Source: an uncultured Aquimarina sp. (lineage in GTDB: Bacteria > Bacteroidota > Bacteroidia > Flavobacteriales > Flavobacteriaceae). Taken from it: a stretch of 64,000 nt of DNA. The notes under the pieces are model-generated. The model saw nothing but the letters and a program-made list of their open reading frames with translations. It searched no databases and was not told where the DNA came from. The position numbers and the translations under genes were made by a program. Shown in pieces: positions 37,262 through 47,988 of the stretch. The first letter of the stretch is position 1. Each line of letters starts with the position of its first letter. The DNA is taken from NCBI GenBank assembly GCA_947502885.1, contig CANNBP010000007.1, forward strand, positions 202,999 to 266,998, read 5' to 3'.

Positions 37262-37262
37262 T

Positions 37263-39332
37263 ATGAAGGTGTTCAGAATTTTTATACTTCTAGTTTTGGT
37301 ATTTCCTGCCTTTTTGATAGCGCAGCAAAAAGAAGAGGAACATGCTATTCGTGTTTTGGTACGTGCTTCAGATGGTTATGTACGATTAAGATGGGCACCT
37401 ACATCACCTTCTGCATGGTTAAAATTGAATACGTACGGGTATCAGATAGAACGTTTTACTGTTAAGAGGAATGGCGTCTTATTGCCACCTTCTCATGAAA
37501 GCAAAGTTGTAGAACATATTGCTCCAAAACCATTAGAGCAATGGAAAGCTATTGTGAATCAAAATGATTATGCCGCTATTTTTGCACAATCTTTATATGG
37601 TGAAACTTTTGATGTAGAAGGAATGGGGCAAGGAGGTTTGGCGCAAATTATCAACAAGTCCAAAGAAATAGAACAACGCTTTTCTTTTGCATTAATGGCT
37701 GCCGATATGAATTTTGAAGCCGCAATGTTAGGAGGATTAGGGTACAAAGACAGTAGTGTAGAAAAAAATGTAGAGTATTTATACCGTATCAAGAGCCTTG
37801 TTCCTGCTGATGTATTAGGGATCGAAACAGGTTTGATAGCCATGAAAACAACACCGATAGAGCCTTTACCCAGTCCTATAGAATTATTTGCAGTGCCAGA
37901 TGATAAAAGTATCTTACTTACATGGGAGTATGCTATGTTCAAAACCATTTTCACTTCCTATTATCTGGAGCGCTCAGAAAACGGAACAGATTTTACCCGT
38001 TTGGGAGATACGCCATTAGTAAACCTTAATGATACTCCAGAAACACCATCAAAGCGAATGTTTTATGTAGATACTCTATCTCAAAACAATAAAACCTATT
38101 ATTATCGGGTAAAGGGTATTTCTCCGTTTGGAGAAGAAAGTCCACCGTCAAAAGTGGTTGCTGCAAAAGGAGTCAAAAAGCTATCTGCAGTACCTCATAT
38201 TTCTAAGCATGAATTTGATACATTAGGAAGAGTTGCTGTTTCATGGGAGTTTTTAAAAGAAGCAGAAAAAGAGATCACAGGATTCGAACTCAATTGGGCT
38301 CCTCAAGAAAAAGGTCCCTATAAAGTGGTAAAAACAGGAATAGCAGCCAGTACCCGTAAAACGATATACGAAACACCAAAACCTTCTAATTATTTTAAAA
38401 TTACTGCAGTCGGAAAAAACAACCAAAAAACAACCTCTTTTCCCGCTTTTGTACAAACGATAGATTCTATTCCGCCAGCAATACCCGTTGGTTTAACAGG
38501 AACTATCGATAGTCTGGGAATTGTAAAACTAAGATGGGATGCTAATACAGAAACAGATATGCTTGGATATCGAGTGTTTTGTGGTAATCTGGAAAAAGAA
38601 GAAACTGTACAACTCACTGTTGATCCGATAGAGAAAAACGTTTTTACCGATACAGTACAGGTAAAGTCCTTAAACAGTAAGGTGTTTTATCAAATTGTAG
38701 CCGTAGATCAGCGATTTAATATGTCTGGTTATTCTGATAAACTAAGTATTAAAAAACCAGATATAGTTCCTCCATCCTCACCAGTATTTAAAACATACAA
38801 AGTAACGCAAGGAAAGGTTTTTGTAGAATGGATCAATAGTAGTAGCGATGATGTGGCATCGCATATGTTATATCGCCAAAAAAGCGATGCAACTCAAAAA
38901 GGATGGCAATTAGTTTTTCAGACAGATACCATAACAAGCTATACCGATACTAACGTAACAGCCAATACAAAATATCGCTATGCGATTTTTGCAAAAGATG
39001 AAAGCGGACTACAATCACTGCCCTCGACACCTTTATCGATTACGAGTCAAGGGATAGAAAAGAAAAAATTAAAAGGGTTTAGTGCTTTAGCAGATGATGT
39101 TAAAGGACAGATACAACTTTCCTGGAGAAAGATGCCAGAAGATGTATCCGAGATTATAGTATATAAGTCAAAAAAAGACAACGAACCATTTTTATGGAAG
39201 CAATTACCACCAACGATAACTACAATAGAAGATACGAATGTAAGCCCTGGTAATTGGTATATCTATACGATAAAAGTAACTTCTAGATCAGGGGGACATC
39301 CAGAGGTTAAAACAATAGAAGTTTATTATTAA
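37263..39332 (+). CDS. Exported fibronectin type III repeat protein (689 aa)
   Basis: Signal peptide (MKVFRIFILLVLVFPAFLIAQ), then a conserved N-terminal module (IRVLVRASDGYVRLRWAPTS). At least four FN3-like domains follow, each with a PxxLxxxxxxxGxVxLxW start and a YYYRVKGIS / YRYAIFAKD end. There is no sorting domain. Its start is 1 nt after the stop of the giant protein gene, so the two are tightly coupled. FN3 arrays are typical binding or spacer modules of surface complexes. Confidence 0.8.
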   Translation: MKVFRIFILLVLVFPAFLIAQQKEEEHAIRVLVRASDGYVRLRWAPTSPSAWLKLNTYGYQIERFTVKRNGVLLPPSHESKVVEHIAPKPLEQWKAIVNQNDYAAIFAQSLYGETFDVEGMGQGGLAQIINKSKEIEQRFSFALMAADMNFEAAMLGGLGYKDSSVEKNVEYLYRIKSLVPADVLGIETGLIAMKTTPIEPLPSPIELFAVPDDKSILLTWEYAMFKTIFTSYYLERSENGTDFTRLGDTPLVNLNDTPETPSKRMFYVDTLSQNNKTYYYRVKGISPFGEESPPSKVVAAKGVKKLSAVPHISKHEFDTLGRVAVSWEFLKEAEKEITGFELNWAPQEKGPYKVVKTGIAASTRKTIYETPKPSNYFKITAVGKNNQKTTSFPAFVQTIDSIPPAIPVGLTGTIDSLGIVKLRWDANTETDMLGYRVFCGNLEKEETVQLTVDPIEKNVFTDTVQVKSLNSKVFYQIVAVDQRFNMSGYSDKLSIKKPDIVPPSSPVFKTYKVTQGKVFVEWINSSSDDVASHMLYRQKSDATQKGWQLVFQTDTITSYTDTNVTANTKYRYAIFAKDESGLQSLPSTPLSITSQGIEKKKLKGFSALADDVKGQIQLSWRKMPEDVSEIIVYKSKKDNEPFLWKQLPPTITTIEDTNVSPGNWYIYTIKVTSRSGGHPEVKTIEVYY

Positions 39333-39342
39333 AGAAAGTACA

Positions 39343-42300
39343 ATGGGAAGAATACAGATAATAATCATCTTTTTATTAGGACTAGCACCTTCAGTATTTG
39401 CACAGATTAATATATCTGGGGATGCCTATTACAATACAGATGTAGTGGGGTATATGAGTAGAGGAAGCGGTGGCTGTGGTGATATTGACGGGTTAAGAAA
39501 GATAAAAGCGTTTAATAGTAAAGAAAACCTTTTATATAATGATAGAATGCTTCATCAAGGGTTTCATTTTACTCAAAAGCATGTAAAAGGTGATCCAGTA
39601 AGAAGAGTGCTGATAGAAAAGATCATAAGGTGGAAAACAGCTTTTAGTTGTGATGGAGGACCAGATGATCGACACAATGACTTTAATGGAATCAATTTTT
39701 GTTACAATAGTTATACTTCGGATGCTGGTGATGGTTTAAAATTACTAACGATTACTAATCGACCTGTTGTAAAATTAAATATTCCTAATACCCCTTTGTA
39801 TTTGGGAGATCTTAATCAATTAAGAATAGCATTACCAGATAATCTAACCACCTCGCAGTATCGATGGAAATACAAAGTAAACAATGGACCTGATAGAACC
39901 ATTCCTACTGCTTATAATGGAAGACCTATTTTACAACTACTAGGAAAAGACTTTCTTACGGAGGCTGATTTTGGTAAAAATGTTTCTGTATGGTTAGAAA
40001 TGGGCTGTGATGCAGGAGAAAGATTAGCAGAAGGTATAGTAAGAAAAAAAATTGTAGAGCAATTGTTAAGTGAATGTGGAGGTGGAATTGAAGGAGCTAT
40101 TTGTAGAGTATTAGCGCCAATTACAGCCGATGCTGCTTGGTCTAGTGTAATAACACCCGAGGATATTGCAGAATACCAAAGTAAAAGATCAGAACCAATC
40201 GTGTTTACATACTTAAAGGCATCTCCCACCATCTACAAAGTAGAACAAACCCCAGTAAGTTGCCGTAACTCTATTGATGGAAAAGTGAAAATCATTTTTA
40301 ATTCAAATTTGCAGGCACAGGAAAAGTTTGCGCAAATAGCTTTAAATAGATCGGGAGGAAACCCTATTACTCAATTGGATATTGTAACGTTGGTACCAGA
40401 GCGTAATGGTAAATGGAGCTATACTTTTCCTAATGAAATTCCTGCTGGCACTTATAATGTTGAGTTAATAGGCAGTTATAGAGGTACACCAACATACACA
40501 GATGGTGCCGACCATACAGCCACTATTACCGTAGGAAGACCATCGGTTGTACAATTCACCATTTCAGAAGTGATCAACTCTCGATGTAATGATAATGATG
40601 GTAACCCAGCTAACAATAATGATGGAGAAATTTTGATTACTGCTTCCGGTAACGATAATCCAGGAGTATATAGATATTCATATCAAGTAGATGGTGGTGG
40701 TTTTTCTACCTGGGCAGATTTTAATGCAGGTAGGCAACATAGAATGCGTTTCTTAAAACCAGGCGAGTATGAAATCAAGATTCAGAAATATGTTCGCAAT
40801 AGAACGGTAGAATGTATCGCACATGTGCTTAATAGTAGTGGCGAACCAACCTCTGTAACTAAGGTAGAAAAAGTGACTATTACAGAACCAGAAGCCCCAT
40901 TGCAAATAGAGTATACATTCGAAGAAGAACCGAGAGCGTTTGGTTTTGAGGACGGAAAGATTAGTGCTAGAATATTTGGAGGAACAAAATTTGCAGATGG
41001 CTCATATAGATTCGAATGGAAAAATGAAGCTGGGCAAATTTTAAAGACGGTATTTACGGAAGTATTAACAGGGGATCAAGGGTATTTGCTAACCCTACAT
41101 TCTATAGGTGCAGGAACATATGCGCTCAATGTTTGGGATGCCAAGTTCGATGAAGCACATTTTACAACGGGATGTTTTCAAATCGATTCAGAATACAAAT
41201 TAGGGCAACCAGATCCATTAGAAGTAGTGATTGAAGTGTATCATCCTATTTCATGTAATATTGAAAACGAGTATAGTGATGGCGTTGATTTTAACCTTCC
41301 TTTCGGGATACCAGATCAGTTTCAGGATGGGGCCTTGGTAGCTCATGTAAAAGGTGGTGTTCCCTTTGCCAATACACAGGCTACCGCTCAGGAATGTAGA
41401 GCCAATTTTATGCCCTACTGTTATCGTTGGAAAAAGAATGTAAACGGAGTATGGCTTGATATTGCAGTAAATGACAGTATTATAGAAAATCAAAGCGTGG
41501 GTACGTATGCCCTAAATGTGGAAGATCAAAACGGAATTATACTGGCAACATACGAAGCCTATACAGGGCCAGATGGCACAAGAGAGTATCGAGTGGTTAC
41601 AGAAACAGATAGCACAAAGTATTTACCACAACCTGATAAGTTAGAAATATCTTTTACAAGTACCGTAGTGAGTTGTCAAAGTGGTAAAGATGGACAGGCA
41701 ACAGCAATTGTTACTGGCGGTACGCCTCCATACACCTACGAATGGAGTACAGGAGAAACAACAGTAACAATTCAAGACCTTATTGTAGGAACTTATCTGG
41801 TTTTTGTAACAGATGCCAAAGGGTGTCAAATAGAAGGTCGTGTTACGATATCTCAACCCAATGGATTAGAGATTACTTCTATAGCCGAAATAGCACCTAC
41901 CTGTTTTGAAGGTAGTGACGGTAAAATAGAAGTAAACATTGCAGGAGGAAATCCACCATATACCTATGTATGGAGTACAGGAGCTACGACAACAGCTATC
42001 GATGGGTTATCTTCAGGTACATACAGGATAGAAGTAACCGATACCAAAGGTTGTAAAGCATTTTATGAGGTAGTACTTACAGATCCAGCTCCTATAGTGG
42101 TAACAATAGAAGATAAAAGATCTTTATGTAATGATCAATCTTTACATTTAGATATTGCAATTGATGATCCCGGGGCAACATATTTCTGGAGCAGTCAAAA
42201 TGGATTTACGAGTACTAGTAGTACAGTGCAACTAGATAAAGCGGGAACTTATACAGCGACTATTACAAGCAGTCTTGGTTGTATAGGAACAGCTACCTTA

Positions 42301-42858
42301 GAGCTAAACGTATTAGATATACCGATAGATGCTTACTTTTTAATAGCTACTCAAGGATACACAAAACAAGATGTAGTGCTGGTTAATATTAGTGATCCAT
42401 TAGGAGATAAGGTAGAATGGACAATTCCCGAGGGAGCAACGATAATTTCAGAAACTCCTAGAAAGTTAGTGCTGCAATTCGAAAAGGAAGGCGAGTATAC
42501 TCTTGGTTTACGATCCTACCAGCAAGAGTGTTATCAGGATTTTTCAGAAACAATATTTGTACTCCCTGCTATAGAAACCCCTAATGAAAATGATTTTCAG
42601 GGAGATTTTATAGAAGAGTTTATTGTGTTTCCTAACCCTACAGAAGGTGCTTTCAAGACCAAAATTAGTTTGGCAGAAGAAGCTAATATTACCGTAAAAA
42701 TAATTGATTTGATGTCGGGAGCGATTATACATGAACGATCAGAAAAGAATAGTCAGGATTTTCTATTAGAAGATACAGTGAATGCGCCAATAGGAATATA
42801 TTTGTTACTATTAGAAACCCCAAAGGGTACAGCAGTGCGTAAGTTGGTGTTTGAATAA
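39343..42858 (+). CDS. T9SS-exported protein with SprB repeats and type A sorting domain (1171 aa)
   Basis: Signal peptide (IIIIFLLGLAPSVFAQ), a unique N-terminal region of about 750 residues with several Cys, then two SprB-type repeats near residues 770-910 (GGTPPYTYEWSTGETT and GGNPPYTYVWSTGATT, each ending TDxKGC). A PKD/Ig-like region follows, and finally the T9SS type A C-terminal domain (EFIVFPNPTEGAFKTKISL ... GIYLLLLETPKGTAVRKLVF). SprB repeats occur in the mobile surface adhesin of gliding flavobacteria. This is the only gene of the operon with a recognisable T9SS signal, so it ties the cluster to the GldKLMN machine encoded elsewhere in this window. Confidence 0.85.
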   Translation: MGRIQIIIIFLLGLAPSVFAQINISGDAYYNTDVVGYMSRGSGGCGDIDGLRKIKAFNSKENLLYNDRMLHQGFHFTQKHVKGDPVRRVLIEKIIRWKTAFSCDGGPDDRHNDFNGINFCYNSYTSDAGDGLKLLTITNRPVVKLNIPNTPLYLGDLNQLRIALPDNLTTSQYRWKYKVNNGPDRTIPTAYNGRPILQLLGKDFLTEADFGKNVSVWLEMGCDAGERLAEGIVRKKIVEQLLSECGGGIEGAICRVLAPITADAAWSSVITPEDIAEYQSKRSEPIVFTYLKASPTIYKVEQTPVSCRNSIDGKVKIIFNSNLQAQEKFAQIALNRSGGNPITQLDIVTLVPERNGKWSYTFPNEIPAGTYNVELIGSYRGTPTYTDGADHTATITVGRPSVVQFTISEVINSRCNDNDGNPANNNDGEILITASGNDNPGVYRYSYQVDGGGFSTWADFNAGRQHRMRFLKPGEYEIKIQKYVRNRTVECIAHVLNSSGEPTSVTKVEKVTITEPEAPLQIEYTFEEEPRAFGFEDGKISARIFGGTKFADGSYRFEWKNEAGQILKTVFTEVLTGDQGYLLTLHSIGAGTYALNVWDAKFDEAHFTTGCFQIDSEYKLGQPDPLEVVIEVYHPISCNIENEYSDGVDFNLPFGIPDQFQDGALVAHVKGGVPFANTQATAQECRANFMPYCYRWKKNVNGVWLDIAVNDSIIENQSVGTYALNVEDQNGIILATYEAYTGPDGTREYRVVTETDSTKYLPQPDKLEISFTSTVVSCQSGKDGQATAIVTGGTPPYTYEWSTGETTVTIQDLIVGTYLVFVTDAKGCQIEGRVTISQPNGLEITSIAEIAPTCFEGSDGKIEVNIAGGNPPYTYVWSTGATTTAIDGLSSGTYRIEVTDTKGCKAFYEVVLTDPAPIVVTIEDKRSLCNDQSLHLDIAIDDPGATYFWSSQNGFTSTSSTVQLDKAGTYTATITSSLGCIGTATLELNVLDIPIDAYFLIATQGYTKQDVVLVNISDPLGDKVEWTIPEGATIISETPRKLVLQFEKEGEYTLGLRSYQQECYQDFSETIFVLPAIETPNENDFQGDFIEEFIVFPNPTEGAFKTKISLAEEANITVKIIDLMSGAIIHERSEKNSQDFLLEDTVNAPIGIYLLLLETPKGTAVRKLVFE

Positions 42859-42962
42859 GAAGTAAAGGCACAGAGAAGTAAAGAAACAGAGATGTGTAGA
42901 CTTAAAGATCCAAAGAATCTGAGAAGAAAAGAAATATAGACTTAAAAGGTTTTGAAATAAAC

Positions 42963-44312
42963 ATGAATAAAATACAATACATACTAATCACACTAATACT
43001 ACTCTTATCCGGTTGTGCCAAAGAGGAAGCAGTACCGGTTGTGGTAGACTTTGAATTTGAAGTGTTCAAGGATGATTATTCTATACCAGTACAGGTTGTG
43101 TTTTTCAACAAAACCACGGGAGGAGAAGCGTATGAATGGAGTTTTGAAGGAGGAGTACCTTCCAGGTCTGTAAACCGTAATCCTGGTGCGATACAATACG
43201 ATACAAAGGGAATCTATAAAATAGAACTTTCTGCAACCAATCAAGATGGATCTAATGATACAAAAGTTATAGAAATACAAATAGATGATCCAGTAATAAT
43301 AGACTTTGAAGTAACTAATTTGACAGACAATTTTTCCCCAGCCCAATATACACTACAAAATAAAAGTACCGGGGCAGATAGTTTCTTATGGACTTTTGAA
43401 GGTGGAACACCTGCAACATCTTCTGATAAAGATCCCGGAGAGGTTACTTTTGCAGTCCCGGGTGATCATAAAATTACCTTAGAAATAAGTAATGGGAGAG
43501 AAACCTATGAAGTTGAAAAAAACATTACTGTAGCGCCATTTTTGGTATCTGATTTTGATGTTGAAGTAGCTTTTGAAGACGATGATTTTCAGGTGCCAGC
43601 ACGTGTTCAGTTTCAGAATAAATCGATAAGTGCAACTTCATATCAATGGAGTTTTGAAGGAGCTTCTACCCTATCATCTTCAGAAGAAAACCCAGAAGTT
43701 ATCTTTACCCAAGAAGGCACACACACCATTAACTTAACCGTTTCTAATGGAAAAGATACCAAAACAATAAGTAAAGAAATAGAATTTTTTAAAAATACCA
43801 ATCTAAGAGAAATAAAGGATATAAAACTAGGGATTAATACTGCTCATACTACTAATACTATAGGTAGTTTTTATAGTATTGCAGATCGTAAGGTGTATAC
43901 CCCCGAAGAATTAACCCCCGAAATAGAAGAACACATCGATATCGTGTTTTTTGGGCTAAGCAGCACTTTTAACCGTAACCGTTTTGTAAGCCCTCATAAG
44001 GTGTCTGAAACTACTTTTGAAGTTCTACAAAATCCGAAAAGTACAATTTTTATAAACTCGCAAGAACTATGTGGTTGTGCTGCTTCTTTATCAGTATCAC
44101 AATATGATATGATGCAAGATGATACTTTATTAAAAAATATGACTATCGAAGAAACTGCGGGTGGTTTACAGGATTTTGACCAAACCATGCAACCTAGGGT
44201 AGTTCTTTTTAAAACAACAGAAGGAAAAAAAGGAGCGATTAAAATCAAGGATTTTGTAATAGATGGACAAAATTCATATATACTAATAGATATTAAAATT
44301 CAAAAACAATAA
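42963..44312 (+). CDS. PKD-domain lipoprotein (449 aa)
   Basis: Lipobox LLLSGCAKEE (Cys18). Three PKD repeats follow, with the hallmark YEWSFEGG / FLWTFEGG / YQWSFEGA and G..KIELSATN / HKITLEISN / HTINLTVSN endings, at about residues 28-110, 115-192 and 195-278. The C-terminal 170 residues have no recognised domain and include a Cys pair (ELCGCAASLS). It is probably anchored in the outer membrane. A 104-bp gap separates it from the previous gene; no separate promoter is evident. Confidence 0.8.
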   Translation: MNKIQYILITLILLLSGCAKEEAVPVVVDFEFEVFKDDYSIPVQVVFFNKTTGGEAYEWSFEGGVPSRSVNRNPGAIQYDTKGIYKIELSATNQDGSNDTKVIEIQIDDPVIIDFEVTNLTDNFSPAQYTLQNKSTGADSFLWTFEGGTPATSSDKDPGEVTFAVPGDHKITLEISNGRETYEVEKNITVAPFLVSDFDVEVAFEDDDFQVPARVQFQNKSISATSYQWSFEGASTLSSSEENPEVIFTQEGTHTINLTVSNGKDTKTISKEIEFFKNTNLREIKDIKLGINTAHTTNTIGSFYSIADRKVYTPEELTPEIEEHIDIVFFGLSSTFNRNRFVSPHKVSETTFEVLQNPKSTIFINSQELCGCAASLSVSQYDMMQDDTLLKNMTIEETAGGLQDFDQTMQPRVVLFKTTEGKKGAIKIKDFVIDGQNSYILIDIKIQKQ

Positions 44313-44330
44313 TTATTCAACTTAAACCTC

Positions 44331-45461
44331 ATGAAAAAACATTTTTTACCACTTACTTATGTAGTATTAATTTTGAGTGCATTCTTTTCCTCGTGTTCTA
44401 GCGATGATAGTACAAATGATGATCAAGACACTTTTATAGTTGATGGAAAATTAATCATAGAAAGCGTTAGTGCAACTACCATCAAAGTGTCATACGATGG
44501 TATAAATAGAAATAAACTTAATTATGGTATTCGAAAAGTAGGAGAAGAAATCTTCGTAGAGAAATCTGTAAATACTGATGGAACTAGTATAAGCGAATTG
44601 ATCCCAGCACAAACGTACGAAGTAACATTATTAGTAAAAGGAGATCCAGATTTTAAATCAGAGATAAAAAAGGTAACAACACAGCCTTTTAGCAGTTTTG
44701 AAGATCAAAGCACCAAAGTACGACCTCGTGGAGAATTGTTTTATTCTGAAATAGGATTTAATCATCAATTAAAAACCGATGTTTTTAACGAAACAGCAAC
44801 TCTTAACTTCTTTTTTGTGAATAAGGATGATGAAAGTGATAAAAAAGCAATAACACATGTCTATACTAATGGTAATCTTGGTTTTGAAACTCCAAAAGAT
44901 TGGGGTAGTGAACCGTATGAAGAATTACGCTATTATTATCTGTGTTATCAGGTTGACGGAGGAGAAATTAAGAAGATAGTATCTCCAGAGTTTCCGGAGA
45001 AGAACATAACATTTGTTGTTTATAATCCTGAACCACACATTTCTGAAGTAAAAAGTATTGAAAAAATTGATAATTGTAGTGGAAACACTTATTACAAATT
45101 AGATTTTAAAGGCTTTTTTATGAACACTCTTGATGTTGAATTTTTTAATCAACGATATTTTAAAAATTCTACTGCTTTTATAACCAGAGATGATGATAAT
45201 TCTGAATTTATTCTTAATCAAGAAAATGCAGGTTGTAGAAAATATAATAGAATTGTATTAAAGGAGGAGGTGTATCTTGATCCAGAAGATACATTTGGGA
45301 TGTATAGATTGCATACAAGTAAGCATATAACTATTCAGCAAATAGAGTCTGTAACCCCAGATTTTAAGTTTACAACGGGGGATTATAAGATAAGAATCGT
45401 ATTTAGTAATGATGCGGGGGATTTTTATGATACCAATACTTTTTCATTTACCATCCCATAA
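44331..45461 (+). CDS. Lipoprotein with an FN3-like domain (376 aa)
   Basis: Lipobox SSCSSDDSTNDD. A short FN3-like module follows (KLIIESVSATTIKVSYDGIN ... PAQTYEVTLLVKGD), then beta-rich sequence with no motif and one widely spaced Cys pair. The gap to the previous gene is 18 bp and to the next 11 bp. Family not recognised. Confidence 0.7.
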   Translation: MKKHFLPLTYVVLILSAFFSSCSSDDSTNDDQDTFIVDGKLIIESVSATTIKVSYDGINRNKLNYGIRKVGEEIFVEKSVNTDGTSISELIPAQTYEVTLLVKGDPDFKSEIKKVTTQPFSSFEDQSTKVRPRGELFYSEIGFNHQLKTDVFNETATLNFFFVNKDDESDKKAITHVYTNGNLGFETPKDWGSEPYEELRYYYLCYQVDGGEIKKIVSPEFPEKNITFVVYNPEPHISEVKSIEKIDNCSGNTYYKLDFKGFFMNTLDVEFFNQRYFKNSTAFITRDDDNSEFILNQENAGCRKYNRIVLKEEVYLDPEDTFGMYRLHTSKHITIQQIESVTPDFKFTTGDYKIRIVFSNDAGDFYDTNTFSFTIP

Positions 45462-45472
45462 AAAAAATGTAG

Positions 45473-47728
45473 ATGATTAAAAAAGCCAAATACTATTTTT
45501 TACTATCGATACTTCTGATTGCTATACGAGGATATGCGCAGCTTTTTCCTGTAAATGTAACTCCGCAGTTGATTCCTCCGTATAGTCTAAAGCTATCAGA
45601 GTATAGTACTTCTATTACAGAGAAATTGGTGCTTAACCTTTTGCTTATTGATATTAATGAGTTCAATCAACCTGTTAACTTAAAGCTCTATATAGAAAAT
45701 AATGCAGGAGTATCGATACAAAGCGCTGATGTAGTTATAGGTTCAAATCCAATATTTTTAGACGGAGGGGTTCCCTTGCGTCTAAGTAATTTGGATCTGA
45801 AACCATATTTTGCATTTCAGAACTTGCGAGGAATCACTCCACAACAGTATAGTACTCCTTTGCCAGAAGGTTTATATCGCTTCTGTTTCGAAGCCTACAA
45901 CCCTCAATCGGGGCAACGAATTTCTCGTAAAACTTGTGCAACCGTGTATTTGGTGCTTAATGATCCACCTTTTTTAAATATTCCTAATCGTGGAGAACAA
46001 GTAGCCATGCGAGATCTGCAAAATATTATTTTTCAGTGGACTCCAAGACATTTGAATGCCACCAATGTACAATACGAGTTTACGTTGGCAGAACTCTGGG
46101 ATGAATACATGGATCCACAAGCTGCTTTTTTGGCAAGTCGACCTTTACATCAAACTACCACTTTTGCAACCACCTTGTTATACGGACCGGCAGATCCACA
46201 ATTACTACCCGACAAAAAATACGCATGGCGGGTTAGAGCAATGGTGAGTGATGGGATAAGCGAAACCTCGGTATTTAAAAATAACGGTAATAGCGAGATT
46301 TATCATTTTACCTATGCAGGGGATTGTGCAGAACCAGGTTTTGTGTTGGCAGAATCTGGTAGTAGTACCAAAGAAAAAATTCTATGGCAAGGCAACGATC
46401 ATATAAAATACAATGTACAATACCGTAAAAAAAATGCAGAACGATCAAAGTGGTATGATAGTGGTACTTTAAATCAAGAGACTACATTATACAATCTAGA
46501 ACCAGCAACCACCTATGAGTTTAGGGTTGGTGGACAATGTTTACCAGAAGGGCCATTTACCTATACACAGGTATTTGAGTTTATAACACCAGGAGATGAT
46601 CAGACAATCACCTATAATTGTGGGATTTCTCCAGAATTGATCATTACTAATACAAAACCTTTAGAAAGTCTAATGCCCAATGATGTGTTTACAGCAGGTG
46701 ATTTTCCGGTAACGGTAAAAGAAGTGAGTTATGGTAACGTTACAGGGCCAACTCCTATAGGCGGTAGTACAGATGGTGGTGGCGGAGTTTTCTCGGGATG
46801 GGGTTATATTGTAGTACCCTATTTACAAGATACCAAGCTTAAAGTAAACTTTGCCAACATTAAAATTAATTCTGATTATCAACTTGTTGATGGTCTTGTT
46901 GTTACTGATTATGATCAAAATTGGGGTGGAGTCGATGATATCAGGAATGAGTTAGAAGCATTACTTAGTTTTGGGGATGCTATTATAGAAGCTCTGAACC
47001 TGGATATTAGTGCAGACACCAAAGATCAAATTAATCAGATTATTACTTCTATAGTAGATCAAATTGATGAACAAGACTTACCAGATACGATCAAGGATAA
47101 TATAACCTCGGCTGCTACAGCTATGCAAGAAGCTAGTGATTCATATGATCAGGCAGAACAAGTGTATAATGACGAAAATGCTACCGAAGAAGAAAAAGAA
47201 ACTGCAATAGAGCAAATGACTGCTGCCGAATCAGATTTTAAAGAAGCACAAGATAAATTGGATGATGCTAATAAAGAGGTTGAAAAATATAAAAAGGAAA
47301 TCGCTGATTTATTGAAGAAAGCAATTTTTGAGATCTATAGAAGAGGAAAGGATGCTTCTACAGCGAATGCAAGTAGAACATCTGAAATAATCAATAAGCA
47401 GGATCTTGTCGAAGAAGACAACTTTTTGGTATTTGATAGTGAACTTATAGAAGAAGTAACTACAAACAATGTAAGTGATATCCAAATAGAACTTAATCAA
47501 GCAGAGATTGAATTAGGGGTTTATTTGTTTGCAAAAGTTTTAAATGAATCTGATGCAGAAAGTGATGTGTTCAAAAACTTTATAGAAAAGATAAAAAATC
47601 AAAAAGTTGACTTTTTACTTGAAATAAAAGAGAAGTTGGAGGCGAATGTAGAAGAAAAAGAAATAGTAAACTTTTTAATTGAAAAATTAGAAAATATGTT
47701 CACCCAAATATTAATTGAAAATATATAA
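45473..47728 (+). CDS. TANFOR-like/FN3 exported protein with helical C-terminus (751 aa)
   Basis: Signal peptide ending GYAQ. The first 170 residues (LFPVNVTPQLIPPYSLKLSEY ... LPEGLYRFCFEAYN) match my memory of the Bacteroidota TANFOR domain, not verified by search. FN3-like domains follow at about 185-285 and 290-375 (YAWRVRAMVSD, TYEFRVGGQC). A Gly-rich turn at about residue 425 leads to a final section that changes to acidic coiled-coil (about residues 500-640), ending in variable helices. The switch from beta scaffold to a helical tail hints at an exchangeable C-terminal module. Its stop is 1 nt before the next ATG. Confidence 0.75.
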   Translation: MIKKAKYYFLLSILLIAIRGYAQLFPVNVTPQLIPPYSLKLSEYSTSITEKLVLNLLLIDINEFNQPVNLKLYIENNAGVSIQSADVVIGSNPIFLDGGVPLRLSNLDLKPYFAFQNLRGITPQQYSTPLPEGLYRFCFEAYNPQSGQRISRKTCATVYLVLNDPPFLNIPNRGEQVAMRDLQNIIFQWTPRHLNATNVQYEFTLAELWDEYMDPQAAFLASRPLHQTTTFATTLLYGPADPQLLPDKKYAWRVRAMVSDGISETSVFKNNGNSEIYHFTYAGDCAEPGFVLAESGSSTKEKILWQGNDHIKYNVQYRKKNAERSKWYDSGTLNQETTLYNLEPATTYEFRVGGQCLPEGPFTYTQVFEFITPGDDQTITYNCGISPELIITNTKPLESLMPNDVFTAGDFPVTVKEVSYGNVTGPTPIGGSTDGGGGVFSGWGYIVVPYLQDTKLKVNFANIKINSDYQLVDGLVVTDYDQNWGGVDDIRNELEALLSFGDAIIEALNLDISADTKDQINQIITSIVDQIDEQDLPDTIKDNITSAATAMQEASDSYDQAEQVYNDENATEEEKETAIEQMTAAESDFKEAQDKLDDANKEVEKYKKEIADLLKKAIFEIYRRGKDASTANASRTSEIINKQDLVEEDNFLVFDSELIEEVTTNNVSDIQIELNQAEIELGVYLFAKVLNESDAESDVFKNFIEKIKNQKVDFLLEIKEKLEANVEEKEIVNFLIEKLENMFTQILIENI

Positions 47729-47729
47729 T

Positions 47730-47987
47730 ATGTTTAAAAATAATGATTGGTTTTTTATAGCACTTTGTCTAGCAGGACTATATATGTTTTTTTCCTTTGA
47801 TGATTGGATGAACAAAGAGTTTGTAGATGGCGCAATTGGTTCAAAACGAACTGCAGGAAGAGCGTTCTTGTTTTTTTTGGCCAAAAATAAATATGGGTAT
47901 TGGATAGTACGATGTATTTTTTTATTACCTGCTGTTATTTGGATAAAAGGAGTTGTTGATAAACTTAGAAAAGAGAAAACAAAATAA
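47730..47987 (+). CDS. Small inner-membrane protein (85 aa)
   Basis: Two hydrophobic helices (NNDWFFIALCLAGLYMFFSF and IVRCIFLLPAVIWIKGVVD) flank a polar loop with EFVDGAIGSKRTAGRA. It begins 1 nt after the TANFOR-like gene and ends 1 nt before the toxin-like gene, so it is firmly part of the operon. Accessory or chaperone role possible, not established. Confidence 0.65.
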   Translation: MFKNNDWFFIALCLAGLYMFFSFDDWMNKEFVDGAIGSKRTAGRAFLFFLAKNKYGYWIVRCIFLLPAVIWIKGVVDKLRKEKTK

Positions 47988-47988
47988 T

